NCBI GenBank assembly: GCA_009778065.1 | Contig: WRKM01000011.1 | Coordinates: forward strand, 25,225-89,224 | Reading direction: 5' to 3' | Source: Oscillospiraceae bacterium | GTDB taxonomy: Bacteria; Bacillota; Clostridia; Oscillospirales; Ruminococcaceae | Length of the DNA: 64,000 nt | Part shown: positions 1-8,400 of the stretch, piece by piece | Position numbering within the stretch: position 1 is the stretch's first letter | How the letters are laid out: every line of letters begins with the position of its first letter | The notes under the pieces: model-generated | What the model was told of the DNA's origin: nothing | The model's database searches: none | What the model saw: only the letters and a program-made list of their open reading frames with translations | Translations under genes and position numbers: made by a program

Positions 1-2
1 AA

Positions 3-380
3 ATTACTGCAATCAGAGTCGTCTGCTATTCGCTTGTCGGAGCAGGATTCACGGCGGTTATCGCGGTAATGGGTGCAGAAAACGCGTATGAATTTGCGGC
101 GATGTTTCCGCTGTGCCTATCGGCTTTATTCGCCTGTGCTGCGCTGTCGTTGATTGCGATTCGCTTCATAAAAAGTAAGTGGGCTGTCGCCGTATTTTCG
201 ATAGTATGGCTACTTGCGAGTGTCGCCCTGCCGCTTTCGCACAATGAGGTGTGGGAGAATTTTCTCGGTCATGTGCCGATTACCGTGTCGATTATAACTG
301 CGATTGTCAGCATTGCACTGTTCTTTTTTCAAGTATCAAAAATGTTGTCGGAGGTAAAGACTTATGCTTTTGCTCAATAA
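3..380 (+). CDS. C-terminal part of a membrane protein (5' end outside window)
   Basis: The frame is open from the window edge, so the gene starts upstream. An internal ATG at 69 is only the first one visible. The visible part has about three hydrophobic segments (around FPLCLSALFACAALSLIAI, FSIVWLLASVALP and ITAIVSIALFFF). Its last 17 bases overlap the start of the ABC ATPase at 364, so it belongs to the same operon and is probably a membrane or regulatory subunit of that exporter. No family can be named from the visible part. Confidence 0.7.
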   Translation: MTAIRVVCYSLVGAGFTAVIAVMGAENAYEFAAMFPLCLSALFACAALSLIAIRFIKSKWAVAVFSIVWLLASVALPLSHNEVWENFLGHVPITVSIITAIVSIALFFFQVSKMLSEVKTYAFAQ

Positions 381-1212
381 TGTAACAAAAAAATACGGGA
401 ACTTCACCGCTTTGGAGGGCATCAACCTTGAGTTTATGGGCGGAGTTTACGCACTGCTCGCCCCGAACGGCGCGGGTAAAACAACACTCATAAAAATGCT
501 GACCACGCTTATTTTCCCGACCAAAGGCGAAATACTTTGGAATGGCGATGAAATTGTCAAGCTCGATGCTTCATATCGTGATATAATCGGCTACCTGCCG
601 CAAGATTTCGGGTATTACAAGAACCATTCACCGCGTGAGTTTCTGCTGTATTTGTCTGCCGTGAAGTGTATTGAGCGTAAGAAGGCAAAGCAGAGAACCG
701 ATGAATTGATTGAACTCGTTGGGCTGTCTGATGTGCGTGACAAAAAGATGAAGAAATTTTCGGGAGGCATGATTCAGCGTGTCGGAATCGCGCAGGCTAT
801 GCTAAATGAGCCGAAAATCCTTATACTTGACGAGCCGACCGCGGGGCTTGACCCGAAAGAGCGGGTGCGTTTCCGCAATCTTATTTCGTCACTGTCAAAA
901 GAGCGGATTGTTATACTCTCAACGCATATAGTCAGCGATATTGAAACAATCGCCAACCGCGTAATCATGTTCAAAGACCACAAACTTCTCGCTAACGACA
1001 CACCTGCCGCATTGTGTGCCACGCTTGACGGGAAGGTTTACGAAACCGACGGTGTTACCGCTATGCCCAAAGGCAGTCTTGCACTCACCGAGCGGCAAGA
1101 CGGCGGCAAGACAATTGTACGCTTTGCAAGTGAGGAAGTTGTCAATTCTGCACAGCCTGTTTCGCCGAATTTGGAAGATGTGTTTTTGTATATTTATCGC
1201 GAGGTGTCATAA
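364..1212 (+). CDS. ABC transporter ATP-binding protein
   Basis: A 282-residue ATPase subunit of an ABC-2 type exporter. Walker A is PNGAGKTT near residues 34-41, the signature is FSGGM near 132, and Walker B is LILDEPTAGLDP near 155-166, followed by the STHIVSD switch histidine. The C-terminal 70 residues form the extra domain common in drug, bacteriocin and lipid exporters. The gene overlaps the upstream membrane protein, and its TAA shares one base with the ATG of the permease (TAATG), so translation is coupled. The substrate cannot be told; self-protection against peptides is one possibility. Confidence 0.93.
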   Translation: MLLLNNVTKKYGNFTALEGINLEFMGGVYALLAPNGAGKTTLIKMLTTLIFPTKGEILWNGDEIVKLDASYRDIIGYLPQDFGYYKNHSPREFLLYLSAVKCIERKKAKQRTDELIELVGLSDVRDKKMKKFSGGMIQRVGIAQAMLNEPKILILDEPTAGLDPKERVRFRNLISSLSKERIVILSTHIVSDIETIANRVIMFKDHKLLANDTPAALCATLDGKVYETDGVTAMPKGSLALTERQDGGKTIVRFASEEVVNSAQPVSPNLEDVFLYIYREVS

Positions 1213-2237
1213 TGGAAATTCTGCGCTTTGAAGTAAAAAAATTAATATGCTCACCTGCGATATGGATTTTTTTTGTGCTGTGTTTGGGGTTGAATTTATT
1301 TAGTATTATTAGCGATGTAAACTATGAAAATGACAAGAGCTTAGAACCTGAAAATGTTTTCGCCGACTACGACACAAGCGCACTTGCGGAGTCTTATGTT
1401 AATGCACGCGGATTAAACGAATCGCGAGCCGAGGATATGCGCGAAAAATATGCGGCAATGCAGATTGAGGTTGACAAAAAAGCCGAACGCGGCGACGCGC
1501 TTTCGCCCTATTTCACCGATGAAACCTACTTTAATCACGGGAACCTTTTCAATTCTGTGATGACCTCTTTGGCTACGCAGGGGATTTTGCTGACGGTTAT
1601 CATCACGCTTTATATACTCGGTTTTGAAAACTTGAACCGCACAGAACAAGTAGTCTATTCCGCAAAATTCGGTCGCCGAATAACCTTACTGAAATTCGCC
1701 GCCGCTGTCTTTGGTGCTGTGTGTATGTACTTATTTTTGAGCGGTCTTACTCTTGCGGTATTTTTTACGCTGAATGATTTCAGCGGAGTTTTCGGCGATA
1801 ATGTTTCAAGCGGATTTAATTACGTTCGGGAAGCACTCGGGGTGAAGCCGTTTATGACTTGGCGGAGTTTTACGGTCTTGTCGTACTTGCTTGCAGTAAT
1901 TTGCATGACTGTGGGGTTAATTCTGTGTTTTGCGCTGGCCTGTTTCGCAGTCGGGACGGCGATACGTAACAGCTATATTGCGTTTTTGACGGTTTTTGCG
2001 GCGGCGTGTGCTTTAATAACTACGCCGATGGTTCTACCTGCAAATTCACTGCTCTCGTTCGGGTTTATACTGAGTCCGGTGTGGTTGTGGCTGAAGCAAT
2101 CGGCGTGGTTCACCGACGGCGACTTCGATGTTTTGTGGCGCGATTTTGAAACGCGGGGTGTTGCTTTTTCGCTTGTGATATTGTCACTTTTGTCAATTTT
2201 CGCGGCAGTAAAATTTAGAAAGAAGGAAATAGTATGA
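1212..2237 (+). CDS. ABC-2 type permease
   Basis: A 341-residue membrane protein. The first membrane helix lies near residues 13-33, then comes an extracytoplasmic loop of about 80 residues rich in Glu and Asp, then about five more helices (near 122-140, 157-180, 215-245, 247-268 and 305-330). This layout fits ABC-2 exporter permeases. It overlaps the ATPase by one base and the next permease by four, so the two permeases probably form a heterodimer with the ATPase. It is not clearly related in sequence to its partner. Confidence 0.85.
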   Translation: MEILRFEVKKLICSPAIWIFFVLCLGLNLFSIISDVNYENDKSLEPENVFADYDTSALAESYVNARGLNESRAEDMREKYAAMQIEVDKKAERGDALSPYFTDETYFNHGNLFNSVMTSLATQGILLTVIITLYILGFENLNRTEQVVYSAKFGRRITLLKFAAAVFGAVCMYLFLSGLTLAVFFTLNDFSGVFGDNVSSGFNYVREALGVKPFMTWRSFTVLSYLLAVICMTVGLILCFALACFAVGTAIRNSYIAFLTVFAAACALITTPMVLPANSLLSFGFILSPVWLWLKQSAWFTDGDFDVLWRDFETRGVAFSLVILSLLSIFAAVKFRKKEIV

Positions 2238-3496
2238 GAATTATTTTTCACGAAATGAAAAAGATTTGGAACCTGAAAATTATAGGAATTATCGTGATTT
2301 TCAGTTTGATGTTTTATGTTGCGTTTTTGAGTTTTTTTGTCGAACACCACCCGAATAATCATCACAGCGCGGCAAACCTTGCCTACTGCGTTATGCTTGT
2401 GGAAAAGTACGGCAACACACTGCAACCCGAACAACTTGAGGAGTTCAGGCAGGTCTATGATGAGCTTTTACGAGAGGCAGATATTTTTATCGCCGCAAAC
2501 CCGCGCTTTGCCGAAATTGAGGTGTATAATTACGCCGATTATTTACAAAAAACCGAAGAGCTTTATGCAGACGGCGGTGAAGAAGAATTAACTGACGAAG
2601 CAAACGAAATTCTAATTATGATGTCACGGGAATTTCACGATTTGCCCTATATAAATCTGCCTGACGACACAAAAATCACGGCAAGCAGTCCTGAAAATAA
2701 TTCGATTGCCAATAACATAATGGCGGCAGACGGTATTTTAAGTCGTTACGAAACCGTGCTTGACCCGAGCGTGTTGCTCGAACATGGTGGAGTGCCGAAT
2801 TTGCCCGGAACGAACGCCGTTCGCAAGCGACATACCGAGATGGTAAGTACTGACGAATACAAAAGCGTAATACCAAACGAAACAATTTGGTACACAGTTG
2901 AGTACGCGAAATATGTCGCCTTGCTTGTCGTAATCGCAACGCTAATCCTGTTGTCGCCGCTACTCACAACCGACCGCATCAGAAAAGTGCATCAACTGCA
3001 ATACACCGCACACGAAGGTCGCAGAATTATCCGAAAACAATTGGCGGCGGTTTTAATGTCATCGCTAATTCTGACAAGCGCAATGATATTGGGCTTCGGC
3101 GCGGTTTTCGCAACTAACAACACGCAATTTTTCTGGAACAGTTATGTTTCGTCTTTTAACTCGTTTTGGTATTTGAGCGTGAAACTTACCTTCGGACAAT
3201 ATGTCCTTGTCATGGTTGGGTTGCTCTATTTGGCAGGGTTACTCGCGGCTTTGCTTGCGTTCATTTTGTCACGCTTTTGCAGTAATTACATCGCTTTAGT
3301 GGCAGGGTTAATTCCGTCTGCGTTCGCATTAGGCTTTCTCGGCAACGAGGTCATTTTTCAGCATCCATTGGGGTGGTTCTTCAATGAAACAGGAATCGCG
3401 TTGTTTGAGCCGTTTGTCTACCTTGTTTTGGTTGCTATCGCTTTGGTTGCTGTTGGTTGTATTTTGCGGCGGGAAAGACGGGTTGATGTGGGGTGA
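2234..3496 (+). CDS. ABC-2 type permease, second subunit
   Basis: A 420-residue membrane protein with one N-terminal helix (near 14-36), a long extracytoplasmic domain of roughly 190 residues, then five or six C-terminal helices. It is the second membrane half of the exporter. The four-base ATGA overlap with the preceding gene indicates translational coupling. The operon ends here: a hairpin follows 34 bases downstream. Confidence 0.85.
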   Translation: MRIIFHEMKKIWNLKIIGIIVIFSLMFYVAFLSFFVEHHPNNHHSAANLAYCVMLVEKYGNTLQPEQLEEFRQVYDELLREADIFIAANPRFAEIEVYNYADYLQKTEELYADGGEEELTDEANEILIMMSREFHDLPYINLPDDTKITASSPENNSIANNIMAADGILSRYETVLDPSVLLEHGGVPNLPGTNAVRKRHTEMVSTDEYKSVIPNETIWYTVEYAKYVALLVVIATLILLSPLLTTDRIRKVHQLQYTAHEGRRIIRKQLAAVLMSSLILTSAMILGFGAVFATNNTQFFWNSYVSSFNSFWYLSVKLTFGQYVLVMVGLLYLAGLLAALLAFILSRFCSNYIALVAGLIPSAFALGFLGNEVIFQHPLGWFFNETGIALFEPFVYLVLVAIALVAVGCILRRERRVDVG

Positions 3497-3529
3497 AGTG
3501 AACAGCGGGAAACAACCGAACAAACAAAA

Positions 3530-3556
3530 CAGGCACTTCGATTTTTGAAGTGCCTG
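3530..3556 (+). terminator. Hairpin after the ABC exporter operon
   Basis: A perfect 10-bp stem (CAGGCACTTC with GAAGTGCCTG) and a 7-base loop lie just past the last permease stop. There is no run of T after the stem, so it may stabilise the 3' end or terminate weakly rather than act as a classical terminator. Confidence 0.5.
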
Positions 3557-3663
3557 TCACGCTCTTGCAGGGTAACCTGTGCTTAAATTTCAAAGAATTA
3601 TACAAATAAGCCCATTCGGTGTTGGTGGTGGGGTGAACTCGGAAAATATTTTTGAAAAAACAC

Positions 3664-3693
3664 TTGAACCTTCACACTACATTATGTTATAAT
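3664..3693 (+). promoter_or_regulatory. Sigma-A promoter of the abiE operon
   Basis: TTGAAC (3664-3669) and a perfect TATAAT (3688-3693) are separated by 18 bases. The -35 lies in the left arm of a large inverted repeat and the -10 in its spacer, which fits tight repression by the antitoxin. Confidence 0.8.
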
Positions 3694-3712
3694 ATGAAGT
3701 GTAAATGTTCAA
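3664..3712 (+). promoter_or_regulatory. Inverted-repeat operator, probable AbiEi binding site
   Basis: The left arm TTGAACCTTCACACTACAT (3664-3682) and the reverse complement of the right arm (3694-3712, TTGAACATTTACACTTCAT) match at 16 of 19 positions, with an 11-base spacer carrying the -10. AbiEi antitoxins are known to bind paired inverted repeats at their own promoter and repress it, so this is the likely operator. Confidence 0.75.
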
Positions 3713-3727
3713 AAGTTTTTAAGGGCG

Positions 3728-4330
3728 GTGATTAAAATTAATAAATACGAAAGCATAGACGAATTATTAAGCCAAAACAACGGCTTTATTACCTCTATGC
3801 AAGTTACACAGGCGGGATTACAACGCCGATTATTAAGTGAACTTGTTGCGCAAAATCGCTTATATCGGGTTGAACGAGGAATATACGCATTGCCGGAAGT
3901 GTGGGAAGACGAGATGTATTTCCTGCAATATCGCTTTTCAAAAGGTGTTTTTTCTAATGAAACAGCTTTATATCTGCACGGATTGTCCGACCGAACACCC
4001 CATGCCTACTCTCTGACATTCCCTCATGGATATAACTCATCGGGGTTTAAGAAATACAACGCCAAAGCGAAATACGTCACTGCCGAAATTTATGACTTGG
4101 GTATTTCAGAAAAGCTCTCGCCTTTCGGAAACAAGCTCCGTGTTTACGATGTCGAGCGAACGCTGTGTGATATTGTCAAAGGGAACAACACCTGCGATAT
4201 TCAGCTTGTTAATCAGGCAATGAAGGAGTATGCTTCTTCAAAAGAATTAAATATGTCGAAACTCATAAACTACTCCGAAAAACTGCGTGTTAAGCCTAAA
4301 ATCCTTAAATATATGGAGGTGTTGCTATGA
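3728..4330 (+). CDS. AbiEi-family antitoxin, type IV toxin-antitoxin
   Basis: A 200-residue protein with an N-terminal winged helix-turn-helix (about residues 1-60) and a C-terminal AbiEi-type domain (SNETALYLHGLSDRTP near 78-93). In this family the protein represses its own operon and counteracts the AbiEii toxin without the usual direct protein complex. It overlaps the toxin gene by four bases. The start is uncertain: the GTG at 3728 sits inside the best ribosome-binding sequence (GGGCGGTGAT, 3723-3732), while an ATT codon at 3737 has ideal spacing. The next ATG, at residue 24, would cut into the helix-turn-helix. Confidence 0.88.
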   Translation: MIKINKYESIDELLSQNNGFITSMQVTQAGLQRRLLSELVAQNRLYRVERGIYALPEVWEDEMYFLQYRFSKGVFSNETALYLHGLSDRTPHAYSLTFPHGYNSSGFKKYNAKAKYVTAEIYDLGISEKLSPFGNKLRVYDVERTLCDIVKGNNTCDIQLVNQAMKEYASSKELNMSKLINYSEKLRVKPKILKYMEVLL

Positions 4331-5169
4331 TTTCAAAAAATCCTATGCAGTTAAAGGCGTTAATCAAGAATAAAGCTAAAGAAAATAATATTTCGGCACA
4401 ACTCGTCATGCAGAACTACATGATGGAGCGGTTGCTTGAACGCATTTCATTATCGGAATATAAACACAACTTTATTTTAAAAGGCGGATTCCTAATCGCC
4501 GCGATTGTCGGGCTTGACACAAGAGCGACAATGGATTTGGACACCACTCTTAAAAACTATCCGCTGACCCATGAATCAATTAGCATGATTTTCAAGAATA
4601 TCTGCACAATAGACGTGGAAGACGATGTTATGTTCAAAGTAGAGCGAATAACCGATATTCGTGAGGTTAATGATTATCAAGGATTGCGAGTTCATCTAAC
4701 GGCGAATTACCCACCGCTTGCTGTACCTTTGACCGTTGATGTAACAACAGGCGACCGCATAACTCCACGAGAGGTCGAATATTCGTTCAAACTCATGTTT
4801 GATGAACGTGATTTATCTGTCATGGCATACAACCTCGAAACAACGCTTGCCGAGAAATTAGAAACGGTGTTATCCCGCAACATAGCCAACACAAGACCGA
4901 GAGACTTCTACGATATTCATGTTCTCTATGCTTTACGCAGTTTTGAATGTGATACTGACATATTGCGAAAAGCTCTCAACGAAACTACTCAAGGTCGGGG
5001 GAGCGGGAATGTTCTAACAGAATACAAGAGTATTATCGAAAACATACGGAACAATCCGCAGTTGCTCGGATTTTGGGAGAAGTACCGCAAGGAATTCGAT
5101 TATGCGAAGGATATTGAATTCAGCGATACTTGCGATACGATATTGCTGATTATGAATATAATCAGATAA
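4327..5169 (+). CDS. AbiEii-family nucleotidyltransferase toxin
   Basis: A 280-residue protein of the AbiEii/AbiGii family, DNA polymerase beta-like nucleotidyltransferases. Visible motifs are LKGGF near 51-55, the acidic TMDLD near 68-72, a third acidic site in TVDVTTGD near 137, and TRPRDFYDI near 188-196, the usual C-terminal helix signature. Family members transfer nucleotides and halt growth, often during phage infection. ATGA overlap with the antitoxin ensures co-expression. Length and motifs look intact. Confidence 0.9.
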   Translation: MISKNPMQLKALIKNKAKENNISAQLVMQNYMMERLLERISLSEYKHNFILKGGFLIAAIVGLDTRATMDLDTTLKNYPLTHESISMIFKNICTIDVEDDVMFKVERITDIREVNDYQGLRVHLTANYPPLAVPLTVDVTTGDRITPREVEYSFKLMFDERDLSVMAYNLETTLAEKLETVLSRNIANTRPRDFYDIHVLYALRSFECDTDILRKALNETTQGRGSGNVLTEYKSIIENIRNNPQLLGFWEKYRKEFDYAKDIEFSDTCDTILLIMNIIR

Positions 5170-5200
5170 ACAGTATTTGTCAATACCCTAAATAACGCAA

Positions 5201-5228
5201 AAGCCCGTTCTCATCGAACGGGCTTTTT
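5201..5228. terminator. Bidirectional terminator between abiEii and spoIVA
   Basis: A 10-bp perfect stem (AAGCCCGTTC with GAACGGGCTT) with loop TCATC is flanked by A-rich sequence on the left and TTTTT on the right. The two neighbouring genes converge on it, so it can stop transcription from both sides. Confidence 0.85.
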
Positions 5229-5241
5229 ACCTTTATAAAAG

Positions 5242-6726
5242 CTATAAAATTATGCAAATCAGCCCATTGCAACCGTCGTTGATAATACGCTGAACTGTTT
5301 CTTGTAACTTCATCCTCGCATCCTGCGGCATACGGTAGAGCTTATTGTGGAGTCCCTCGTTCACAAGTGAGTGCAGTGATTTTCCGAAAATGTTGCTCTC
5401 CCAGATTTTCGAGGGGTTTTCCTCAAACTCTTTGAGTAAATAAAGGATTAGCTCTTCACTTTGCCGTTCGGAGCCGACTATCGGAGAAACCTCGGTCGTG
5501 ATATTTGCCGCCATCATATGTATTGACGGCGCCGCCGCTCTTAACCTTACCCCATATTTCCCCCCCTGCTTGACTATTTCCGGCTCATCAAGGGACAACT
5601 CTTCTATACTCGGCATGACGATTCCGTAGCCTGTCGCTTGAACTTCTTCAAGCGCGCTTTTGACTTTTTCAAACTTCTTTTTAATAACGGCAAGTTCAAT
5701 CATACATGGCATAAGGTCGCTTTCGTCTTTCAACTCTAATCCCGTAGTTTCGCCGAGAACGCGGTAAAACAATTCAGGCTTGAGGGCTATTGATATGAAT
5801 CCCGCACCCCTGCCCATATCAATTGTTTCTACTTCGCAGATGCTGATATACTCACAATCGGGTAAACTGCATATGACTTTATTTATTTCGTTTATGCTTT
5901 TTATGTTTTGCGCCGCTTCCTTCAGAGCCGCAAAAATATCGTTTTTGAGCCAGTGACCCTTTTCGAGTGCGGTTAGCCATTTAGGAATTTTAATATTTAT
6001 TTCTTTCACGGGGAACTGCATAAGTATCTCAGCCAAAACCTCGGTGATTCTATGCTCGTCGATTTCGAGACAGTTAAGTGCGACAACGGGTTTTTTGTAT
6101 TTTTCGCTCAACTCTTCCGCCATGAGTATTGCACCTTCGCTTTTGGGTTCTTGACAGTTTAGAATAATAACGAACGGCTTTTTAATGGCTTCAAGTTCGG
6201 TGATTACCCGTTCTTCCGCTTCTTCGTACTCGCTTCGGGGAATGTCGGTAATGCTTCCGTCTGTCGTTATGACGAGTCCTATTGTAGAATGTTCTTTAAT
6301 AACCTTTTGCGTGCCGACCTCAGCCGCCATATTAAAAGGCACTTCTCCGTCGAACCACGGCGTCACAACCATGCGCGGCGTTTCGTTTTCGATATAACCT
6401 ATTGAACTCGGGACTATATAGCCCACGCAGTCAATCAACCTCACGTTCATAACCGCGCCGCCGTCAAGCTCGACGGAAATAGCCTCTTCCGGTACAAACT
6501 TAGGTTCCGTAGTCATTATTGTTTTTCCCGCCGCCGCTTGCGGAAGCTCGTCAATTGCCCGTTCACGGCGGTATTCGCTTTCTATATTAGGTATGACAAG
6601 CGAGTGCATAAACTTAGCGATAAATGTAGATTTTCCGGAACGCACAGGTCCGACAACGCCGATATAGATATTACCATCCGTCCTTTGTGATATATCTTGA
6701 TAAATAGATGTATTTGTCATTTTCAT
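5242..6726 (-). CDS. spoIVA: Stage IV sporulation protein A (SpoIVA)
   Basis: A 494-residue ATPase that polymerises on the forespore surface as the base of the spore coat, made in the mother cell. The P-loop GPVRSGKST is near residues 26-34, the threonine-rich TIMTTEP segment (needed for ATP hydrolysis in known SpoIVA) near 68-75, and DCVGY near 100. Length matches the family (about 490). It lies six bases downstream of the sipL homologue, whose product anchors SpoIVA in Clostridioides difficile, so the two form a coat-assembly operon. A B. subtilis-type SpoVM partner was not seen. Confidence 0.97.
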   Translation of the reverse strand: MKMTNTSIYQDISQRTDGNIYIGVVGPVRSGKSTFIAKFMHSLVIPNIESEYRRERAIDELPQAAAGKTIMTTEPKFVPEEAISVELDGGAVMNVRLIDCVGYIVPSSIGYIENETPRMVVTPWFDGEVPFNMAAEVGTQKVIKEHSTIGLVITTDGSITDIPRSEYEEAEERVITELEAIKKPFVIILNCQEPKSEGAILMAEELSEKYKKPVVALNCLEIDEHRITEVLAEILMQFPVKEINIKIPKWLTALEKGHWLKNDIFAALKEAAQNIKSINEINKVICSLPDCEYISICEVETIDMGRGAGFISIALKPELFYRVLGETTGLELKDESDLMPCMIELAVIKKKFEKVKSALEEVQATGYGIVMPSIEELSLDEPEIVKQGGKYGVRLRAAAPSIHMMAANITTEVSPIVGSERQSEELILYLLKEFEENPSKIWESNIFGKSLHSLVNEGLHNKLYRMPQDARMKLQETVQRIINDGCNGLICIIL

Positions 6727-6732
6727 CTCCTC

Positions 6733-8301
6733 CTAAACTATCGGAATCAAAAGCATACAGGGAATATTTATTCCTTCGCCTTCGAGGTCATTTTCTGTAA
6801 TTATTGCATCTGCACTTGTATTATACCGCTTTGCGATACTCCATATATCCTCGCCTTCTTCCGCATAATAGAGTTTAAGAGCGTATTCGGTATTTCTCTC
6901 TTTGGGCTTATCTTGATTTACCGCTATATCCTTGATTACATTGATTGAATTGATAAAATAAAGGCAGGCGTTCAGTGATAGATTAATCCTTATATCTACT
7001 TTATTATCGCCGCTGAGGCTGAATGAAACATGTGTTATTTGCAGATTCGGCTCCACTCCGTATTCTGTGTTGATTAACGGCGTCTCCACCGCAAGTTCAA
7101 AAGGCTCGGATTTTTCGATAAATACAGGCGTCCCGCCTTCGAGTGTGCCTATTGCCTGTATGCTCATTTGCCCCGTTAACGCAAGTTCTGACGCACCCCT
7201 TGCGCGGCAAGCCGAATTGCTGACATCTACACGTACATCGAACACTTCCGTAAGATTTCCTTCGGGACACTCGAGCGAGTTTTTTAAGCTGAACTGCTGT
7301 GTGATAATATGCGGCAGGGATTCAGCTTTTATCGTTGCTACTGTGAACGAGGTTTCAAATTCCGTCGAGTAAATATCAGATACAGGCGAAACACTGTTCT
7401 CAAGATGCGCCGTAACTGAGCAATCCAATGTAAGGTCGCAGGCAAAAATTCTCGTTTCTCCCGCTTCGTTCGGTCGCACCTCAAGCTCACAGTCCATTAC
7501 CGTTATATTTGCGAAACAAATATGATTTTCGGATACACCCTCTAAGTCTAAAATCTGGCTGACCGGAATAGTCGCTTCCATGACCTCGGCTGTACTCGTT
7601 TCGCCGTTTTCAGCATCGGCATCTACGATAATATATAATGCTTTAATATGCGTCTCACCTTTAACTATAACTTTATTGGCTATAATTTTGCAGTCGGTGA
7701 CGGCTACATTTGCGTCGTGATGTATTATATTTATTGTACCCGAGGGTGATGTTCCTGTTTCAATATCCTCACGCGAAACAAAACGGCGCGAGGTCATAAG
7801 CTTCTCGCCGCAGTAGGAAAGTGCGGTTTTTTTAGTTTCGATACCAAAACCTTCCGCACCCGTAATCATCTCTGTTTTACGTGTGCAATTAACCTTTATT
7901 TTACAGCTCACCGCCCCGCGCACATCAATTCTGCGACCGCTCGCGGCTCGGCAGTTACAATAATCGGTTTTCGGTATTATGCTTATTACAGCAATATCCG
8001 AGGGGACATTCTTGACCAAATCTATTGTCTTTGAATAAGTATAGCGTTGTTCGATGCTGTAGATACGATTGCTTCCGACCGTCAGATACAGCACCTTAAT
8101 ATAAACCACACCATCGCAAAAAAGCTGCGAACCGGAAACACTATGAGATACTATTGCCGGCGTAAGCGTGCATTTAAGCACCTTAAAAATATCGGGATAA
8201 TAATCCGGCAAAATATAATCGAATTCCACCCCCTGCTCGGTCTGTCCGTCATAAACGACCTCGTTAAGAAAAACAGGCTCTTTGTTAAGTTTTAGCTCCA
8301 T
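6733..8301 (-). CDS. sipL: SPOCS/LysM spore coat morphogenesis protein, SipL homologue
   Basis: A 522-residue protein (C. difficile SipL is of very similar length) with an N-terminal DUF3794/SPOCS module (FDYILPDYYPDIFKVLKC near 28-45), further SPOCS-like repeats across the middle, and a C-terminal LysM domain (about 475-522, including WSIAKRYNTSADAI). In C. difficile the LysM domain binds SpoIVA and tethers the coat to the forespore membrane. Being first in the operon with spoIVA supports the same role. A sigma-E-like promoter lies upstream. Confidence 0.92.
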   Translation of the reverse strand: MELKLNKEPVFLNEVVYDGQTEQGVEFDYILPDYYPDIFKVLKCTLTPAIVSHSVSGSQLFCDGVVYIKVLYLTVGSNRIYSIEQRYTYSKTIDLVKNVPSDIAVISIIPKTDYCNCRAASGRRIDVRGAVSCKIKVNCTRKTEMITGAEGFGIETKKTALSYCGEKLMTSRRFVSREDIETGTSPSGTINIIHHDANVAVTDCKIIANKVIVKGETHIKALYIIVDADAENGETSTAEVMEATIPVSQILDLEGVSENHICFANITVMDCELEVRPNEAGETRIFACDLTLDCSVTAHLENSVSPVSDIYSTEFETSFTVATIKAESLPHIITQQFSLKNSLECPEGNLTEVFDVRVDVSNSACRARGASELALTGQMSIQAIGTLEGGTPVFIEKSEPFELAVETPLINTEYGVEPNLQITHVSFSLSGDNKVDIRINLSLNACLYFINSINVIKDIAVNQDKPKERNTEYALKLYYAEEGEDIWSIAKRYNTSADAIITENDLEGEGINIPCMLLIPIV

Positions 8302-8339
8302 AACGTACCTCCGCTTTTGAATATAGTCTTGTCTACATC

Positions 8340-8369
8340 AATATATGTCGGCACGCACTGCAATATGAC
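8340..8369 (-). promoter_or_regulatory. Sigma-E-like promoter of sipL-spoIVA
   Basis: On the minus strand GTCATATT (8369-8362) is followed after 14 bases by CATATATT (8347-8340). Both boxes and the spacing match the mother-cell sigma-E pattern known from Bacillus and Clostridium. It lies 38 bases upstream of sipL. No sigma-A promoter of comparable quality is seen here. Confidence 0.7.
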
Positions 8370-8400
8370 AAGCAGGATAAAAAATACACAGAATAAAACC

